Part shown: positions 42,262 to 52,678 of the stretch, one piece after another
Layout of the letters: every line of letters starts with the position of its first letter
How positions within the stretch are numbered: the first letter of the stretch is position 1
Assembly: GCA_030220185.1 (NCBI GenBank)
Contig: JASPKZ010004202.1
Coordinates: 2,898,001-2,962,000 of the forward strand
From: Diploptera punctata
Lineage: Eukaryota; Arthropoda; Insecta; Blattodea; Blaberidae
DNA length: 64,000 nt
Direction of reading: 5' to 3'
Notes under the pieces: generated by a model
Told to the model about the DNA's origin: nothing
Database searches by the model: none
The model's input: the letters and a program-made list of their open reading frames with translations, nothing else
Translations under genes and position numbers: made by a program

Positions 42262-42670
42262 CTTCTTTTTCTTCTTCCTTTCATGTGATAGGCCTAGTGG
42301 TCTGTTACGGTCTCAATCCAACGTTTTGAAGGGTCTGCCCAAAGATCTCTTGCCTGGTGGCTGGTAATTTAAGATTTGACGTGGTATTCTTGTTCTGCTC
42401 ATTCTTCTTACGTGAGATTTCCAGTTGTTTCTGTATTTTTGTACATATTCCATGACTGATTCTGTTTATAATTCTCTGAGAATCTCAGAATTCCTTTTAT
42501 GGTCTGTTCTTGAGTAACCTGCAGTACGTCTCATAAATTTCATTTCTGCCGCAGTTAGTCTTTGTTCATCTACACTGCGAATTGTCCAGGCCTCACTGCC
42601 GTAACATCATATGGGTCTGGCCAGTGTTTTGTAAATTATAGTTCGTGTGTGTTGCTGTACTGTGTAAATA
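42262..42670 (-). mobile_element. LINE-J fragment, minus copy
   Basis: In reverse it follows 30330-30815: CTT-type tail, CAACGTTTTGAAGGGTCTGC (GRPFKRW region), TGTTCTGCTCATTC, GTCTCATAAATTTCATTTC and CATATGGGTCTGGCCAGTG. Frames are broken. Confidence 0.75.
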
Positions 42671-42698
42671 GTAAATAGTCTCAAAGAAGATGTAATAA

Positions 42699-42699
42699 C

Positions 42700-42764
<65 letters not shown>
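42699..42764. repeat. (AAT)n microsatellite
   Basis: Perfect AAT repeat between LINE-J and LINE-D. Confidence 0.95.
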
Positions 42765-42767
<3 letters not shown>

Positions 42768-43205
42768 GGTGTGTGGAACAATACAGAGAACATTCAAAAA
42801 TAAAATTAGAAAAGAAACCAAGATAAAAATGTATAATGTTATGGCGGTTCCCACAATATTGTATGGATGTGAAACTTGGGCTCCAGTGAAAAGACAGAAG
42901 GATAGAATACAGACAGCGGAGATGAGGTTCCTAAGACAAGTAAAAGGATGTACAAGACTTGATAGAATAAGAAATGAGGATATAAGAGAAGAATTGAAAG
43001 TACAGCCTTTATTGGATAAAGTCACGAATTACAGACAGAAATGGATTGATCACATGGATGGAATGAGTAAGGAGAGATGTCCATTGTTAGCAAGAAATTA
43101 TCAAGCAAGAGGAACGCGTGATGTTGGAAGACCTAGAAGACGTTGGGCTGATGCATTATGAAGTCGGAACGGGCAATTGCCTAATCCCTGGAGTGATGAT
43201 GATCA
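42765..43205 (+). mobile_element. LINE-D fragment 2
   Basis: One open frame: MCGTIQRTFKNKIRKETKI, MAVPTILYGCETWAPVKRQ, AEMRFLRQVKGCTRLDRIRN, RQKWIDHMDGMSKERCP, GTRDVGRPRRRWADAL, stop at 43159. A GATGATGATCATGATAAT tail follows and leads into AAT repeat. Confidence 0.85.
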
Positions 43206-43207
43206 TG

Positions 43208-43263
<56 letters not shown>
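43206..43263. repeat. (AAT)n microsatellite
   Basis: Perfect AAT repeat forming the last link of the chain 40311-43263. Confidence 0.95.
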
Positions 43264-43264
<1 letters not shown>

Positions 43265-43702
43265 TTGTAGCCTTACTCTGATGGTTGTGCACCAGCTCGC
43301 TTCGTTTCCCCGCAGCTGTTAGATCTAATTAAATAATGCCGACTACCGCCATTGTAATAATTCCATATGTTAATCATTGCCAAGCATTGTGACACGGTAC
43401 CCGCTTTTATACAGGGTGTTAATGAATAACACCAACAAACTTTCAGATATTTTAGAGGAGAGTTAAACGAAAAATTTGAAATTAGGAGCTTGGGGCGTGT
43501 GAAGCCAAATTTTGAAGTTATAAGACTTTTTTTTTATATAGCAGTATTTTCAAAATTTTGAGCCATGAAGTTATGGACAAGAGCCAGTGCGCCACTGAAA
43601 GTCTGTATTTCGTGCTCTGTCATGCAATCGTATGTATTAGATGTCTGGTAGTTCAAACGTCGTTCGCAATAATAACTCATGATGATGATAAGATGAATAT
43701 GA
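43264..43702. other. Unassigned, with possible mariner-type terminus at 43409
   Basis: TACAGGGTGTTAATGAATAA at 43402-43421 resembles the CAGGGTG ends of the mariner-type elements in this window. No opposite terminus was found, so at most a broken end is present. Confidence 0.35.
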
Positions 43703-43895
43703 ATGATGATGATTGCGATGGCCATATCGTTTCGGGGACCGTTTGGGCCTTAAAGTTTTCTTGACATTTGTCTTACAGGTGAAGAAAAACCCCGATAAAA
43801 ACCTCACCCAGAAAAACTGTCCCGAGCGGGGATCGAACCCGGGACCGCTGCGTGACAAGGCAGCACGCTACCTCGAGACCACATCAGTGGACAAC
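43703..43895 (-). mobile_element. tRNA-derived SINE (SC), head and central part
   Basis: In reverse: head with GGTTCGATCCCC and CTGCGTGACAAGGCAGCACG, central AGGTGAAGAAAAACCCCG. The body after CATCATCATTCATATTCATC is missing. Confidence 0.75.
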
Positions 43896-43896
43896 A

Positions 43897-44130
43897 GTCT
43901 ATTAATACCATTGAAATGTAGGTCTTCTTCATTCTCCAATGTTTTGATGGCATGCTGTAGTACAAAATTGAATAGTAGAGGAGATAGTGCATCTCCTTGC
44001 TTGAACCCATTGTGAATTTCAAAAGTATCCGAAAACGTTTTGCCTACACGCACGCCTATGTTTAATTTCTTTGAGCACCTCATTCCTGTTTGTAGTTATT
44101 GTTCCTGGGTATTTGAATTCAGCCACTTCA
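43897..44130 (-). mobile_element. LINE-A fragment 12, rearranged
   Basis: On the minus strand EVAEFKYPGTITTNRNEVL (normally downstream) comes first and then VRVGKTFSDTFEIHNGFKQ, GDALSPLLFNFVLQHAIKT (normally upstream). The order of two LINE-A blocks is thus swapped. Both ends are truncated. Confidence 0.75.
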
Positions 44131-44467
44131 AGCATTCTGTGTGTAAATTTGAATGAGTATTTCCAAAGAATAATTCGCACGTTAATTTAGTGTTTGTTAT
44201 GCTGGAGTTGTATTTGTCATTAGGAAAGGAAAGAGTAAACAGCTCTTTGACATTCGCGTCATTTTCTTATCCCGTCCCAACTCGGTTGTCTAAATTAACT
44301 GAGATGAGAAAGGGAAGCTCCAAGGTACAGTATTGATTACTTAATTTTCTTCATTTAGCTGTCTCTCTCTCTCTGTCTCTCTTACTTATGTTCCTGTTGT
44401 ACAAAGCAGGACCACGTTCTAGGTAGCCATGTCAACCTTTATCAAGATTATAATATTATTAACTAAC
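44131..44467. other. Unassigned sequence
   Basis: Contains a CT-rich microsatellite-like stretch near 44362-44385; nothing else recognised. Confidence 0.35.
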
Positions 44468-44640
44468 ACATGGCGCCGTAGCGGCAGTTAGACGCTCGCC
44501 TCTCACCGGTGGGGTCCGAGATCGAGTTTTGGTCATTCCATGTGGGTTTAGCGATGGACGAAACAGAACTTCGGCAGATTTTTCTCGGGGTAATCCAGTT
44601 TTCCCCTGCCACAAAATGGCATTCTACTATTTCTCCATGG
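44468..44640 (+). mobile_element. Possible tRNA-derived SINE (S5)
   Basis: TGGCGCCGTAGCGGCAGTTA has a decayed A box, and GAGATCGAGTTTTGG lies at the B-box position with mismatches. It precedes an SC SINE directly. One copy only; status uncertain. Confidence 0.4.
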
Positions 44641-44935
44641 CCCACCGCTGTGGTCTCGAGGTAATGTGCTGCCTTGTTCGATCTCCGGTCGGGACAGTTT
44701 TTCTGGGTGAGGTTTTTATCTGGGTTTTTCCTCACCTGTAAGACAAATGTCAGGAAAACTGTAAGGCCCAAACGGTCCCCGAAATCATATGGCCATCATC
44801 ATCATCCTTCACCGGTGTGGAAAGCAACGGGAAGCTACCACACCTACAATTCCGTAGTAAATCTGCAAGCATAGCATGGAAATGCTATGATTGCAGTGAA
44901 GTACCTGTCTTCGGGCAGAATTACTATGGATGGAT
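44641..44935 (+). mobile_element. tRNA-derived SINE (SC), copy with damaged head
   Basis: CCACCGCTGTGGTCTCGAGG, then a deletion removing part of the head including half of the B box (TTCGATCTCCGG), then the central part, CACCGGTGTGGAAAGCAACG body and TTCGGGCAGAATTACTATGG end. Confidence 0.75.
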
Positions 44936-45111
44936 GGATTTTTCCATGCTCATCTCATCCATTTCGTTAATCGGCCCCTGTGATGGCGCGTCAGGAATGG
45001 TCGGCCGGCACCCTTGTCGTTCACAGACCTCTATAAATATAGGGGCTTCATCTCATCTCATTCCTCGACTCGACCCTGAGTTCGACACGGGTTGATGATA
45101 ATTTTATTCAA
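44936..45111. other. Unassigned, SINE-tail-like
   Basis: GGCCCCTGTGATGGCGCGTC and CTCATCTCATTCCTCGACTC look like SINE body sequence but no second copy or promoter box is present. Confidence 0.3.
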
Positions 45112-45228
45112 CTAACTCACGGGCACTACCGAACCCGTAGGTTCTTAAGCTAATGTCAGTCATCCCCTGTATAATATACTTCCCTGAAATAGTGGTTAAT
45201 ATTATTCTCCCACCTCATTACACTGAGC
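45112..45228 (-). mobile_element. LINE-A fragment 13, internally deleted
   Basis: The 3' terminus (ACTCACGGGCACTACCGAAC, plus strand) is joined to the ENNI region, with part of the VWRAYV segment missing. About 115 bp. Confidence 0.7.
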
Positions 45229-45299
45229 AACAAAAATAAACTTTTTTTTGTCTCAGAAAGAAAAATATGTGATTCTGATAGTATTTTTTCTCCTGAATT

Positions 45300-45790
45300 C
45301 AAATATGATATCGGTTTTTCTCCATCACGCAAGGTTTCCGAGAGATAGGAATTTATAATTTCAAACATTTTAATATTTTCTACATTCGTAACTACACAAT
45401 ATTCGAACATTCGGACTCACCTAGAAAGTAAGAAATGACGATTTTCTGCTATATTTCGTCTGGGGAGCATCCCTCTTGATGGTCCAACAATAATCGGCCA
45501 GCATATTAGGAGATTCCATTTGCCTTGATATCTCTTTTCCATAGGTGAAATCTGAGTTAGCTCATTTGGTTTTATTTTACAATGGGCAAATGGATGAAGA
45601 AACGTTTATTAAAAAATAATTATTTAAATCCATTAATTGAAATTGAAATAAAAAAAAACTGTGGGTGATGGAGAAATTCCGAATACATATTTGAAAACAC
45701 GATAAAAACTGCATTAAGTACAACTATTGGTACTCATGAGACAAGAATAATGTTGACCAGTGTTATTTTTCTTAGCTATTTCATTTCAAA
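45300..45790. repeat. Dispersed repeat K, copy 2
   Basis: Shares TTTCTCCATCACGCA, CCGAGAGATAGGAATTTATA, AAACTGTGGGTGATGGAG and ACTATTGGTACTCATGAGAC with 10970-11285, partly in reverse. Unclassified. Confidence 0.5.
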
Positions 45791-46365
45791 TAAATAAATA
45801 AATAATAAATAAATAAATAAATATAGCTTAGGGTTTTAGTGTACGTTACTTGATATCACCAGTTGAGAGACGCACAAAGCAGACACGTTAAGATAATACA
45901 GTGAACGCCGGGAGCAGTAAAGGTCTTTCAAAGTTTGCGTTGCTACAAGTTTCTATGCTAATGAGAAATGTCGTATGTAACTCAATGAAAATATTCAACC
46001 ACGACCAATAGAAATCGATATGCCACGGGCTAAACACATACAAAACATGAAGCCAAGTTCTCTATGCAGAGTTGTTACATTCTTTATATAATTCGGTCCA
46101 TAAAATACAGAGTGGGAGAATTATACAGAGTGAATATGTAATCAAGAAACTCTGTTACTATGTTAAAGTTGTAAGAAATGTAAAACAGTACCTGAGAACT
46201 CAGTCACCCTCAATAATCAGCAGTGTAGTTTTGTAGGAGGCCTTTCGATAACCCTAGTTTCATCTTCTGATTTCAGTTTGATACTGACTGTTGCTGGTAA
46301 TTATTTTGTACAGGGGGTTTACATAACATGGTACGTTCTCATTTAACAGGTGTTTGTGGTTTGCT
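45791..46365. other. Unassigned sequence
   Basis: Starts with a TAAA microsatellite (about 45793-45822). A short piece near 46205-46250 (AATAATCAGCAG, GAGGCCTTTCGATA) resembles 6815-6865. No gene recognised. Confidence 0.35.
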
Positions 46366-47310
46366 TGACTATTTAACTCATGCCCCAAATGGGAGTCAAT
46401 GACCAATCACATTTCAATGATTTTATATTTACAACAAATCACAGTCGTGTTTCGCCTAAAATTTACCAACTAAAGTTTATCATAATAAAGAAAGCACCTC
46501 CTTTTTAACATTCTGATTGTCATAGCATTATTTAGCAGTGACTGAGCCTGTAATAAATACGGCTACCAGATTGTATATATAGTGCATGAATGTCAACATG
46601 TATCGCATACGAGAGATAATATAAAAACATTTGCAACAATTGATTATACCACAGAAAAAAACACTGTTTGCACTTTCTTAAACGAATTATTTTCCAGGAA
46701 ATGATGCAGTAAAATATAATTGACATATTTACATCATAGGACATCAGAAATTAATTAATACCTATAACGTTGGTTATAAATTTCTCCACTAGGGTGCATT
46801 CTTAGAACATTGCAATATTTTGGCAATAAATAATATTATGATCCGGTTGCAATGATCGAACAGAATATGCAAATGCAGCGTACCAATCGTTTCTCATTAG
46901 TTTTCAAACATCGCCGTTTACATTAAATATTTTAAAATAACTATAGTTACATAATGATTTGTCTGTAAACAGCTTAATTTTATTCGTTAAATAGTCCTAA
47001 CAAATGCCACTCTTGATTTCCAAATTCTCTTGATAAATTCACTCCTCACTTCGTGAGTCATGAATTTATGGATAATTTGGAAATCACTCGTGGCATTACT
47101 TATGATAATTTCTAACTCTTCGAGAACGTTGATTTTCGATGTATCGCTTTCTCTATGCAGGATCGATAATTCATTGTCTATTGTGTTAAATTGATGTCCT
47201 GCTTCTACTATGTGCTTTGAAAAACTGGATTTACCCTCATTCTTGAAGAAATCTCCGAAATGTTCATTAAATTTTGTCGTGAAGTTTCTAGTAGTTCTTT
47301 CTATCTAAAA
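46366..47310 (-). mobile_element. Repeat B joined to a GIY-YIG endonuclease frame
   Basis: 46366-47110 is a full repeat B copy. Upstream on the minus strand (47310 to 47111) lies a frame RTTRNFTTKFNEHFGDF, SSFSKHIVEAGHQFN, NELSILHRESD, VLEELEII, which resembles the Penelope-type GIY-YIG endonuclease (F-x2-EH, SKH...GH, late LEE). The frame reads on into repeat B without a break (SNATSDFQIIHKF). This is the basis for calling repeat B the 3' region of a Penelope-like element. Confidence 0.65.
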
Positions 47311-47406
47311 TTTTGTCACCGTTATTGTAATTCAATTTATAAAAACACCTTTATTTTTATATATGTTCGTTTCCTCTATATTATTTCAAATTATATTTTT
47401 TAGTTT

Positions 47407-47607
47407 GTTATTGAAACTTCTTGTAGGAAAGCCAGAGGGAAAACGCCCAGTTGGTAGACCAAGAATGAGGTGGGAGAACAACATTAACTCTGATTTGAGG
47501 GAAGTAGATTATACAGGGAATGATTGGAAAGCATTAGCTCAGGATAGGAATGTATGGAGAGCTTATGTCCGTGCGGCCATGAACCTACGGGTTCGATAGT
47601 GCCAGTG

Positions 47608-47642
<35 letters not shown>
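47407..47642 (+). mobile_element. LINE-A fragment 14
   Basis: GRPRMRWENNINSDLREVDY, DRNVWRAYVRAAMNLRVR, then GTGCCAGTGAGTAAG followed by about seven GTAA units (47605-47642). Truncated at the KLLVGKPEG segment. Confidence 0.9.
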
Positions 47643-47643
<1 letters not shown>

Positions 47644-47796
47644 TTTGTTCTGTAGGCAATTTTTATGTTTTTATCATGTTTTTTGAGGATTTTTGTTACC
47701 TTTTGTGTTTCTGTGCCTGTGTATGTTAATGATACCCACAATTTCCCTATTTAATTGTGTTATATTTGTTAGTTCTTCTTTTTCTTTTGTTTCATG

Positions 47797-48145
47797 TTGT
47801 AAGCCCATGTTTTCCCTTTACAGAGATTTAGGCGCTCTCCCCCTACAGGGAAGAATTTGAACCATACTAATTTAGTTACACTTGTTTTCATATAGATGCC
47901 ATTTTTGAGTGGTCCGTGGTCAGCGTTCCACCTCATACTGACATCTAGGAAACCAAGGTAGTACTAGGACGAGAAAATTCGGTAAATTTTGCTTAGAGGC
48001 CTTTTCATTCAGGCTTAAGTATTTTTTACTCGGGATCCACGGCTTAAAGTCCCTCCCGGAGGACTTGCTCCTTGGATTTTTCCATCCTAAAAAAATCCAT
48101 CGACCCCGGCCGGGTTTGAACCCGCGACCCTCGGGACCAGAGACA
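47797..48145 (-). mobile_element. tRNA-derived SINE (S1), copy 2
   Basis: In reverse it runs from CTGGTCCCGAGGGTCGCGGG and B box GGTTCAAACCC to the module GTATGGTTCAAATTCTTCCC ... GGGCTTACAA (47797-47867). This module is closer to the satellite unit than copy 1 is (AAATTCTTCCC and GCGCCTAAAT shared with the satellite). Confidence 0.8.
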
Positions 48146-48179
48146 AAGAGCTTAACTTAATTTATTAATAATTCCTCCA

Positions 48180-48760
48180 TATTCTTCTTCTACTACAAGG
48201 TTTAGGCTATGCAGCCTGTTCCGGCGAAGTTAAAAGTGGAGTCCATCTTCTGCGTGGTCGGCCAACATCTCTTGTTCCTCTGGGATTATACAGGAAGGTT
48301 CTTTTTGGTATTCTTTCGTTGTTCATTCTCATTAAGTGTTCTGTCCATTTCTTATTATTTTCGCTGATTTTATCTTCAATTTTATATATATTTAATTCTT
48401 CTCGTATAGTTTCATTCCTTATTCTATCCGCTCTTGTGCATCCTTTCACATTACGTAACAACAGCATTTCCGCAGTCTGTATCCTGCTTTTATCCCTTGA
48501 TTTCATTATCCAATTTTCACTTCCATACAACAACAAAGGAACAGCCATTGTTTTATATAATTTAAGTTTCGTATCTTTCCTTGTTTTCCGACCTAAGGTT
48601 CTTTTTATGGTTCCACAAATAGCCTGAAATTTATTTACTTTATTTTCTATATCTTTATTTTCTCTATAAGTTATATCACATCCTAAATATTGGAAATGTG
48701 ATACTAATTCCTTCATTATACCCATTTTTATAAACCACACGTTTTATAATTTAATTACTT
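48180..48760 (-). mobile_element. LINE-D fragment 3
   Basis: The minus frame has HFQYLGCDITYRENKDIENK, CGTIKRTLGRKTRKDTKL, MAVPLLLYGSENWIMKSRD, AEMLLLRNVKGCTRADRIRN, NNKKWTEHLMRMNNERIPKR and GTRDVGRPRRRW; the end is altered to TPLLTSPEQAA by a frameshift. Tail weak (GAAGAAGAATATG). Confidence 0.85.
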
Positions 48761-48804
48761 GTTATAATTTTCTTGGGTAACTGGTAATTTCATCATTCTG
48801 TTGA

Positions 48805-49034
48805 TTAACCCTTAAATTAAAAATGTATCTTTTTGGATACATTGATTTCATTTATTTGATATTGTTTTTAGATCAATAGAAAAACAAATGATTAAAAATA
48901 ATTAAAATTTATGTCAAATTACGCAATAATGTACAATAATAACATACAGTTTTACATTAATTTATTTTCCTTGCGGTCCGGAACATTTAAATAACTGGCA
49001 CGAGGAAATATTGTATTGACAATTTAAGGGTTAA
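48805..49034. mobile_element. piggyBac-type MITE, copy 2
   Basis: TTAA at 48805-48808 and 49031-49034, ends CCCTTAAATT and AATTTAAGGG, and subterminal palindrome ATGTATCTTTTTGGATACAT. Inverted relative to copy 1 at 7583-7810. 230 bp, non-coding. Confidence 0.8.
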
Positions 49035-49249
49035 GCTGATAAAATTGCTAAAGTTTTGTTATAGAGGATGTCTGGATGTTTTATTGGATAGCGATTGTGT
49101 TGCTTGTTGGTTTCCTACATGTGCCCATGTCCAAACTATTGCTATTTAAATTTTTTGTTAGGGTAAGATCGAACAATTCTGTAAATAGGGAATCTAGGGC
49201 CCGAGAAGCCAGCTTAAGGAGATATGAAAGTAAATCTGCCTTTCACATA
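49035..49249. other. Short unassigned spacer
   Basis: Nothing recognised. Confidence 0.3.
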
Positions 49250-49545
49250 ACCAACCAACTCATTGGCACTATAGTACACGTAGGTTCATGGCCGCGGGGA
49301 CATAAGCTCTCCATACATACCTATACTGAGCTAATGTTTTCCAATGATCCCCTGTATAATCTACTTCCCTCAAATCCTACCTCATTCTTGGTCTGCCAAC
49401 TGGGCGTTTTCCCTCTGGTGTTCCTACAAGAAGCTTCAATGCCACTCTTTCATTCCCCATTCGTGCCACATGTCCTGCCCATCGCAATCTATGAGATTTA
49501 ACTGTTTTTATTATATCTGCTTTCCTATAAATAACATATTTGCTA
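49250..49545 (-). mobile_element. LINE-A fragment 15
   Basis: In reverse: 3' terminus with decayed tail (AACCAACCAACTCATTGGCA, plus strand), then the RAYV, GRPRMR and RRLRWAGHVARMGNE coding segments with a small deletion. Older than most other copies by divergence. Confidence 0.8.
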
Positions 49546-49564
49546 TCACACATACATTCATATT

Positions 49565-49715
49565 AATGTGATAATGATGGGCAGATGATGTTCGGAGATA
49601 ATTTGGGCCTTAAAAGGTTCCTGACATTTGTCTTACAGGTGACGAAAAACTGCGAAAAAAAATAAAACCTTTCCCGGGAATCTTGTCCCTACCGGGGATC
49701 GAACCTGTGCACGTT
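49565..49715 (-). mobile_element. tRNA-derived SINE (SC), partial copy
   Basis: In reverse: GGTTCGATCCCCGGTAGGGA then the central part with CACCTGTAAGACAAATGTCA. The head is cut beyond the B box. Confidence 0.65.
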
Positions 49716-50269
49716 ACGGATCCTTAGTATAATTTATAGTTTTACTAACCATATCAAGGGATTATTTAATACATGCAAAAAGGTCAACCCTCAAAACTTA
49801 AGGGTAAAATGCTAATTATTTATCTAAGTGGCAGCGACACTAAGAAAATATAAAACAAATTTTCTATTCTCAGAATTACAAATATAAATTATGTATTGCA
49901 CATGTCAAATTTACCTACTTAGTTACATAGTTTTTGAAGCTAGAATTTATACTGTGACAGCAGAGTTCTCTTTAGAACGGACAGTAATTTCTGTGCACTG
50001 TGGGAATCCGGGTAACCGACATTCCCACATGAGCTTCTGGCTATTGAACTAACATTGTGCCAGCACTGAGACTGGCTAACCAACCTCCCAGGAGATGTGT
50101 TAGACCACAAGTGTCCTGTCTTATCTGCTGTAACGGTTATAAAGAGCTTAGAAAATATCTTTATCTGCTATTATAACAATCAAAGACGTTTTATTTCGTA
50201 GTTACAAGGCAACAAAATCTATACTTTATATTCTAATAAAACGAAAAACACGCTGCCAAAATATTTTTA
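49716..50269. other. Unassigned sequence
   Basis: Nothing recognised on either strand. Confidence 0.35.
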
Positions 50270-50562
50270 TTACACGCTTTATATTAGCTTGACTTGTATA
50301 TAATTTCATTTTTTACACGCCTTATTTTCTAAAATCCTGGGCAGAATCATCAGAAAATGAAAAAAAGTGTCTTTGTATCTATGTAATGGAGTCTTTCAAC
50401 ACGATTTTCACCCACTTAAAAGCATTAGATTGACTTGAAACTTTCTATACTTGTAAAGGACCAATGACAATACAATAATTTCATAAATAATATATAATAT
50501 ATAATAGGTTGCGGACTTATCGACTCTTTAGTCCATCATTGTAAGAAATTAATGTAGTATTC

Positions 50563-50640
50563 TCTGGTAGCTCAGTTGGTAGAGTGGTGGACTGTAGTGG
50601 TATATAATTTCAGTAATCCATAGGCCGGAGAATTTTTTTA
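50563..50640 (+). pseudogene. tRNA-Tyr-like segment with GTA anticodon and intron-like insertion
   Basis: GGTAGCTCAGTTGGTAGAG (D arm, A box) is followed by GTGGACTGTAG, with anticodon GTA at 50594-50596, then about 17 nt (TGGTATATAATTTCAGTA region), then ATCCATAGG closing the anticodon stem. Nuclear tRNA-Tyr genes carry an intron at just this place, after position 37. The T arm is deleted here but present in the other arm copies. Confidence 0.7.
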
Positions 50641-51199
50641 GAAGACACTATAATAATGTTAGATAATAATAATTAAAAATATATATAATTGTATTCGTGC
50701 CTAGACACTAAAAATATCGTAAGCAATTAATTTTTCATGGGATTCTGGTTTATGACAATCAATTAAACTAAAAATTAAATAAATAAATAATAGTTTAAAA
50801 AACTAAAACAACACGCTTTATTAGAAAACCTAACTAAAAAATAAAAAAATAATTTTAATTTCCAATACGCTTGGGATAAAATTAAAGTGGTCAACAAAAA
50901 ATCATCTCCAACACATCTAGAATAAAACTAGAGTTATCTACAAAAAAAATAATTTTACCATCAAAAGCGTGGGGTGCTTTTTATGGTTTTTGCGTTTTCT
51001 TCTTAGAGACTTTACTTTTACCAATATATGTTTATTATCAAATATATTAATTGATAAAGAGTACCCCACGCTTTTGATGGTAAAATTCTTTTTTTAGATA
51101 ACTCTAGTTTTATTCTAGATGTGTTGGAGATGATTTTTTTGTTGACCACTTTAATTTTATCCCAAGCGTGTTGGAAATTAAAATTATTTTTCATTTTTT

Positions 51200-51513
51200 A
51201 GTTCGGTTTTCTAATAAAGCGTGTTGTTTTAGTTTTTTAAACTATTATTTATTTTTTATTTTTTATTTCGGTTTTCTAATAAAGCGTGTTGTTTTAGTTT
51301 TTTAAACTATTATTTATTTTTTATTTTTTATTTCGGTTTTCTAATAAAGCGTGTTGTTTTAGTTTTTTAAACTATTATTTATTTTTTATTTTTTATTTCG
51401 GTTTTCTAATAAAGCGTGTTGTTTTAGTTTTTTAAACTATTATTTATTTTTTATTTTTTATTTCGGTTTTCTAATAAAGCGTGTTGTTTTAGTTTTTTAA
51501 ACTATTATGTATT
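51200..51513. repeat. 65-bp tandem repeat inside the foldback right arm, five copies
   Basis: TTCGGTTTTCTAATAAAGCG recurs with an exact 65-bp step (C of CGG at 51204, 51269, 51334, 51399, 51464). The left arm has one such unit, so the right arm expanded after the element formed. Confidence 0.95.
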
Positions 51514-51589
51514 ATTTTAATTATTAGCTTAATTGATTGTCATAAACCGGAATCCCATGAAAATTTGATTGCATAATCCTCTTCTAAAA

Positions 51590-51690
51590 AACCCTCCGGG
51601 CCGTATTTGAACCGGCGATCTATGGATTACTGAAATTGTATACCACCACATTCCACCGCTCTTCCAATTTAGCTCTTACAACGATTGACT
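51590..51690 (-). pseudogene. tRNA-Tyr-like segment in the right arm
   Basis: The minus strand has GAGCTAAATTGGAAGAGCGG, GGTATACAATTTCAGTA, ATCCATAG and a T arm with GGTTCAAATACGGC. It is the inverted partner of 50563-50640 with the T arm retained and the anticodon changed. Confidence 0.6.
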
Positions 51691-51917
51691 AAAAGTCGAT
51701 AAGTCAGCGACCTATTATACCGGTTTTTACTTTTTTGATTTTCTGATGATTCTGGGCAGGAAATTAAAAAAAAATTATAACATAATTGAATTGTCATTGG
51801 TATTTTACAAGTATTACAAAGTTTCAAGCAGATCCAATGTTTTTAAGTGGGTGAAAATCGTGTTCAAAGATTCCGTTACATATATAGATACAGGGCAAGC
51901 TAATATAAAGGGTGTAA

Positions 51918-52405
51918 AAAAGTTTAAATTACATAATTTGTATATTTTCATGTAAGGCATAAACCTTTTATTGAAAAGGAATTATTAGGTAAGTGTGGAC
52001 AAGTCATACATATGGATTTCTCTTGTTTTGTAAATTTGAAGATACCGTTATATACACAGTGCGATAGAACTATTTGATTGCAATACCCTGGATATAAGCT
52101 CTTTTGTAAATTATCAGTGAGCCACATGAATGAATACGGCTGAATGGTCCGGGAATCGATTCCAGACAGCAGCTGTGTTCGCGTATTTTAATCCATACCA
52201 ATATGGGCTCATGCAATCTGCCAGTCAGTATCAGCGCTCTTCTTATTGAAGCCATACAATGGATCAAATTGTATTATAATGCACTCACATTGCTCTTTGC
52301 TTGTCAAATAATTAGTCAAATGGAGTCAAAGTATTCTTTTGGTGAAAGCGTCTTTTTATTATGTTGGTAACGTTAACAACATTGGTCTGAAATCTGGACG
52401 TAAGT
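51918..52405. other. Unassigned sequence
   Basis: Nothing recognised. CCGGGAATCGATTCC near 52150 is palindromic and B-box-like, but without a partner box. Confidence 0.35.
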
Positions 52406-52652
52406 AACAAGCTGTCAGCAGTAGAACAAGCTGTCAGCAGTAGAACAAGCTGTCAGCAGTAGAACAAGCTGTCAGCAGTAGAACAAGCTGTCAGCAGTAG
52501 AACAAGCTGTCAGCAGTAGAACAAGCTGTCAGCAGTAGAACAAGCTGTCAGCAGTAGAACAAGCTGTCAGCAGTAGAACAAGCTGTCAGCAGTAGAACAA
52601 GCTGTCAGCAGTAGAACAAGCTGTCAGCAGTAGAACAAGCTGTCAGCAGTAG
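52406..52652. repeat. 19-bp minisatellite, 13 perfect copies
   Basis: The unit is AACAAGCTGTCAGCAGTAG. 247 bp equals exactly 13 units and I see no variant. It ends 26 bp before the 252-bp satellite starts. Confidence 0.98.
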
Positions 52653-52678
52653 AAATGGATTTTTGGAGGCGATCGACA

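Larger units (their letters stand above)
50270..51917. mobile_element. Foldback element (N), complete copy
   Basis: Two long inverted arms (50270-50979, 51062-51917) enclose a centre of about 80 bp. The ends read TTACACGCTTTATATTAGCT and, in reverse, TTTACACCCTTTATATTAGC. Each arm holds, from outside in: a 165-bp subrepeat, a tRNA-Tyr-like segment, AT-rich sequence and the CACCCCACGCTTTTGATGG-type inner palindrome. Long arms built of subrepeats resemble Drosophila foldback elements. No transposase. Confidence 0.8.
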
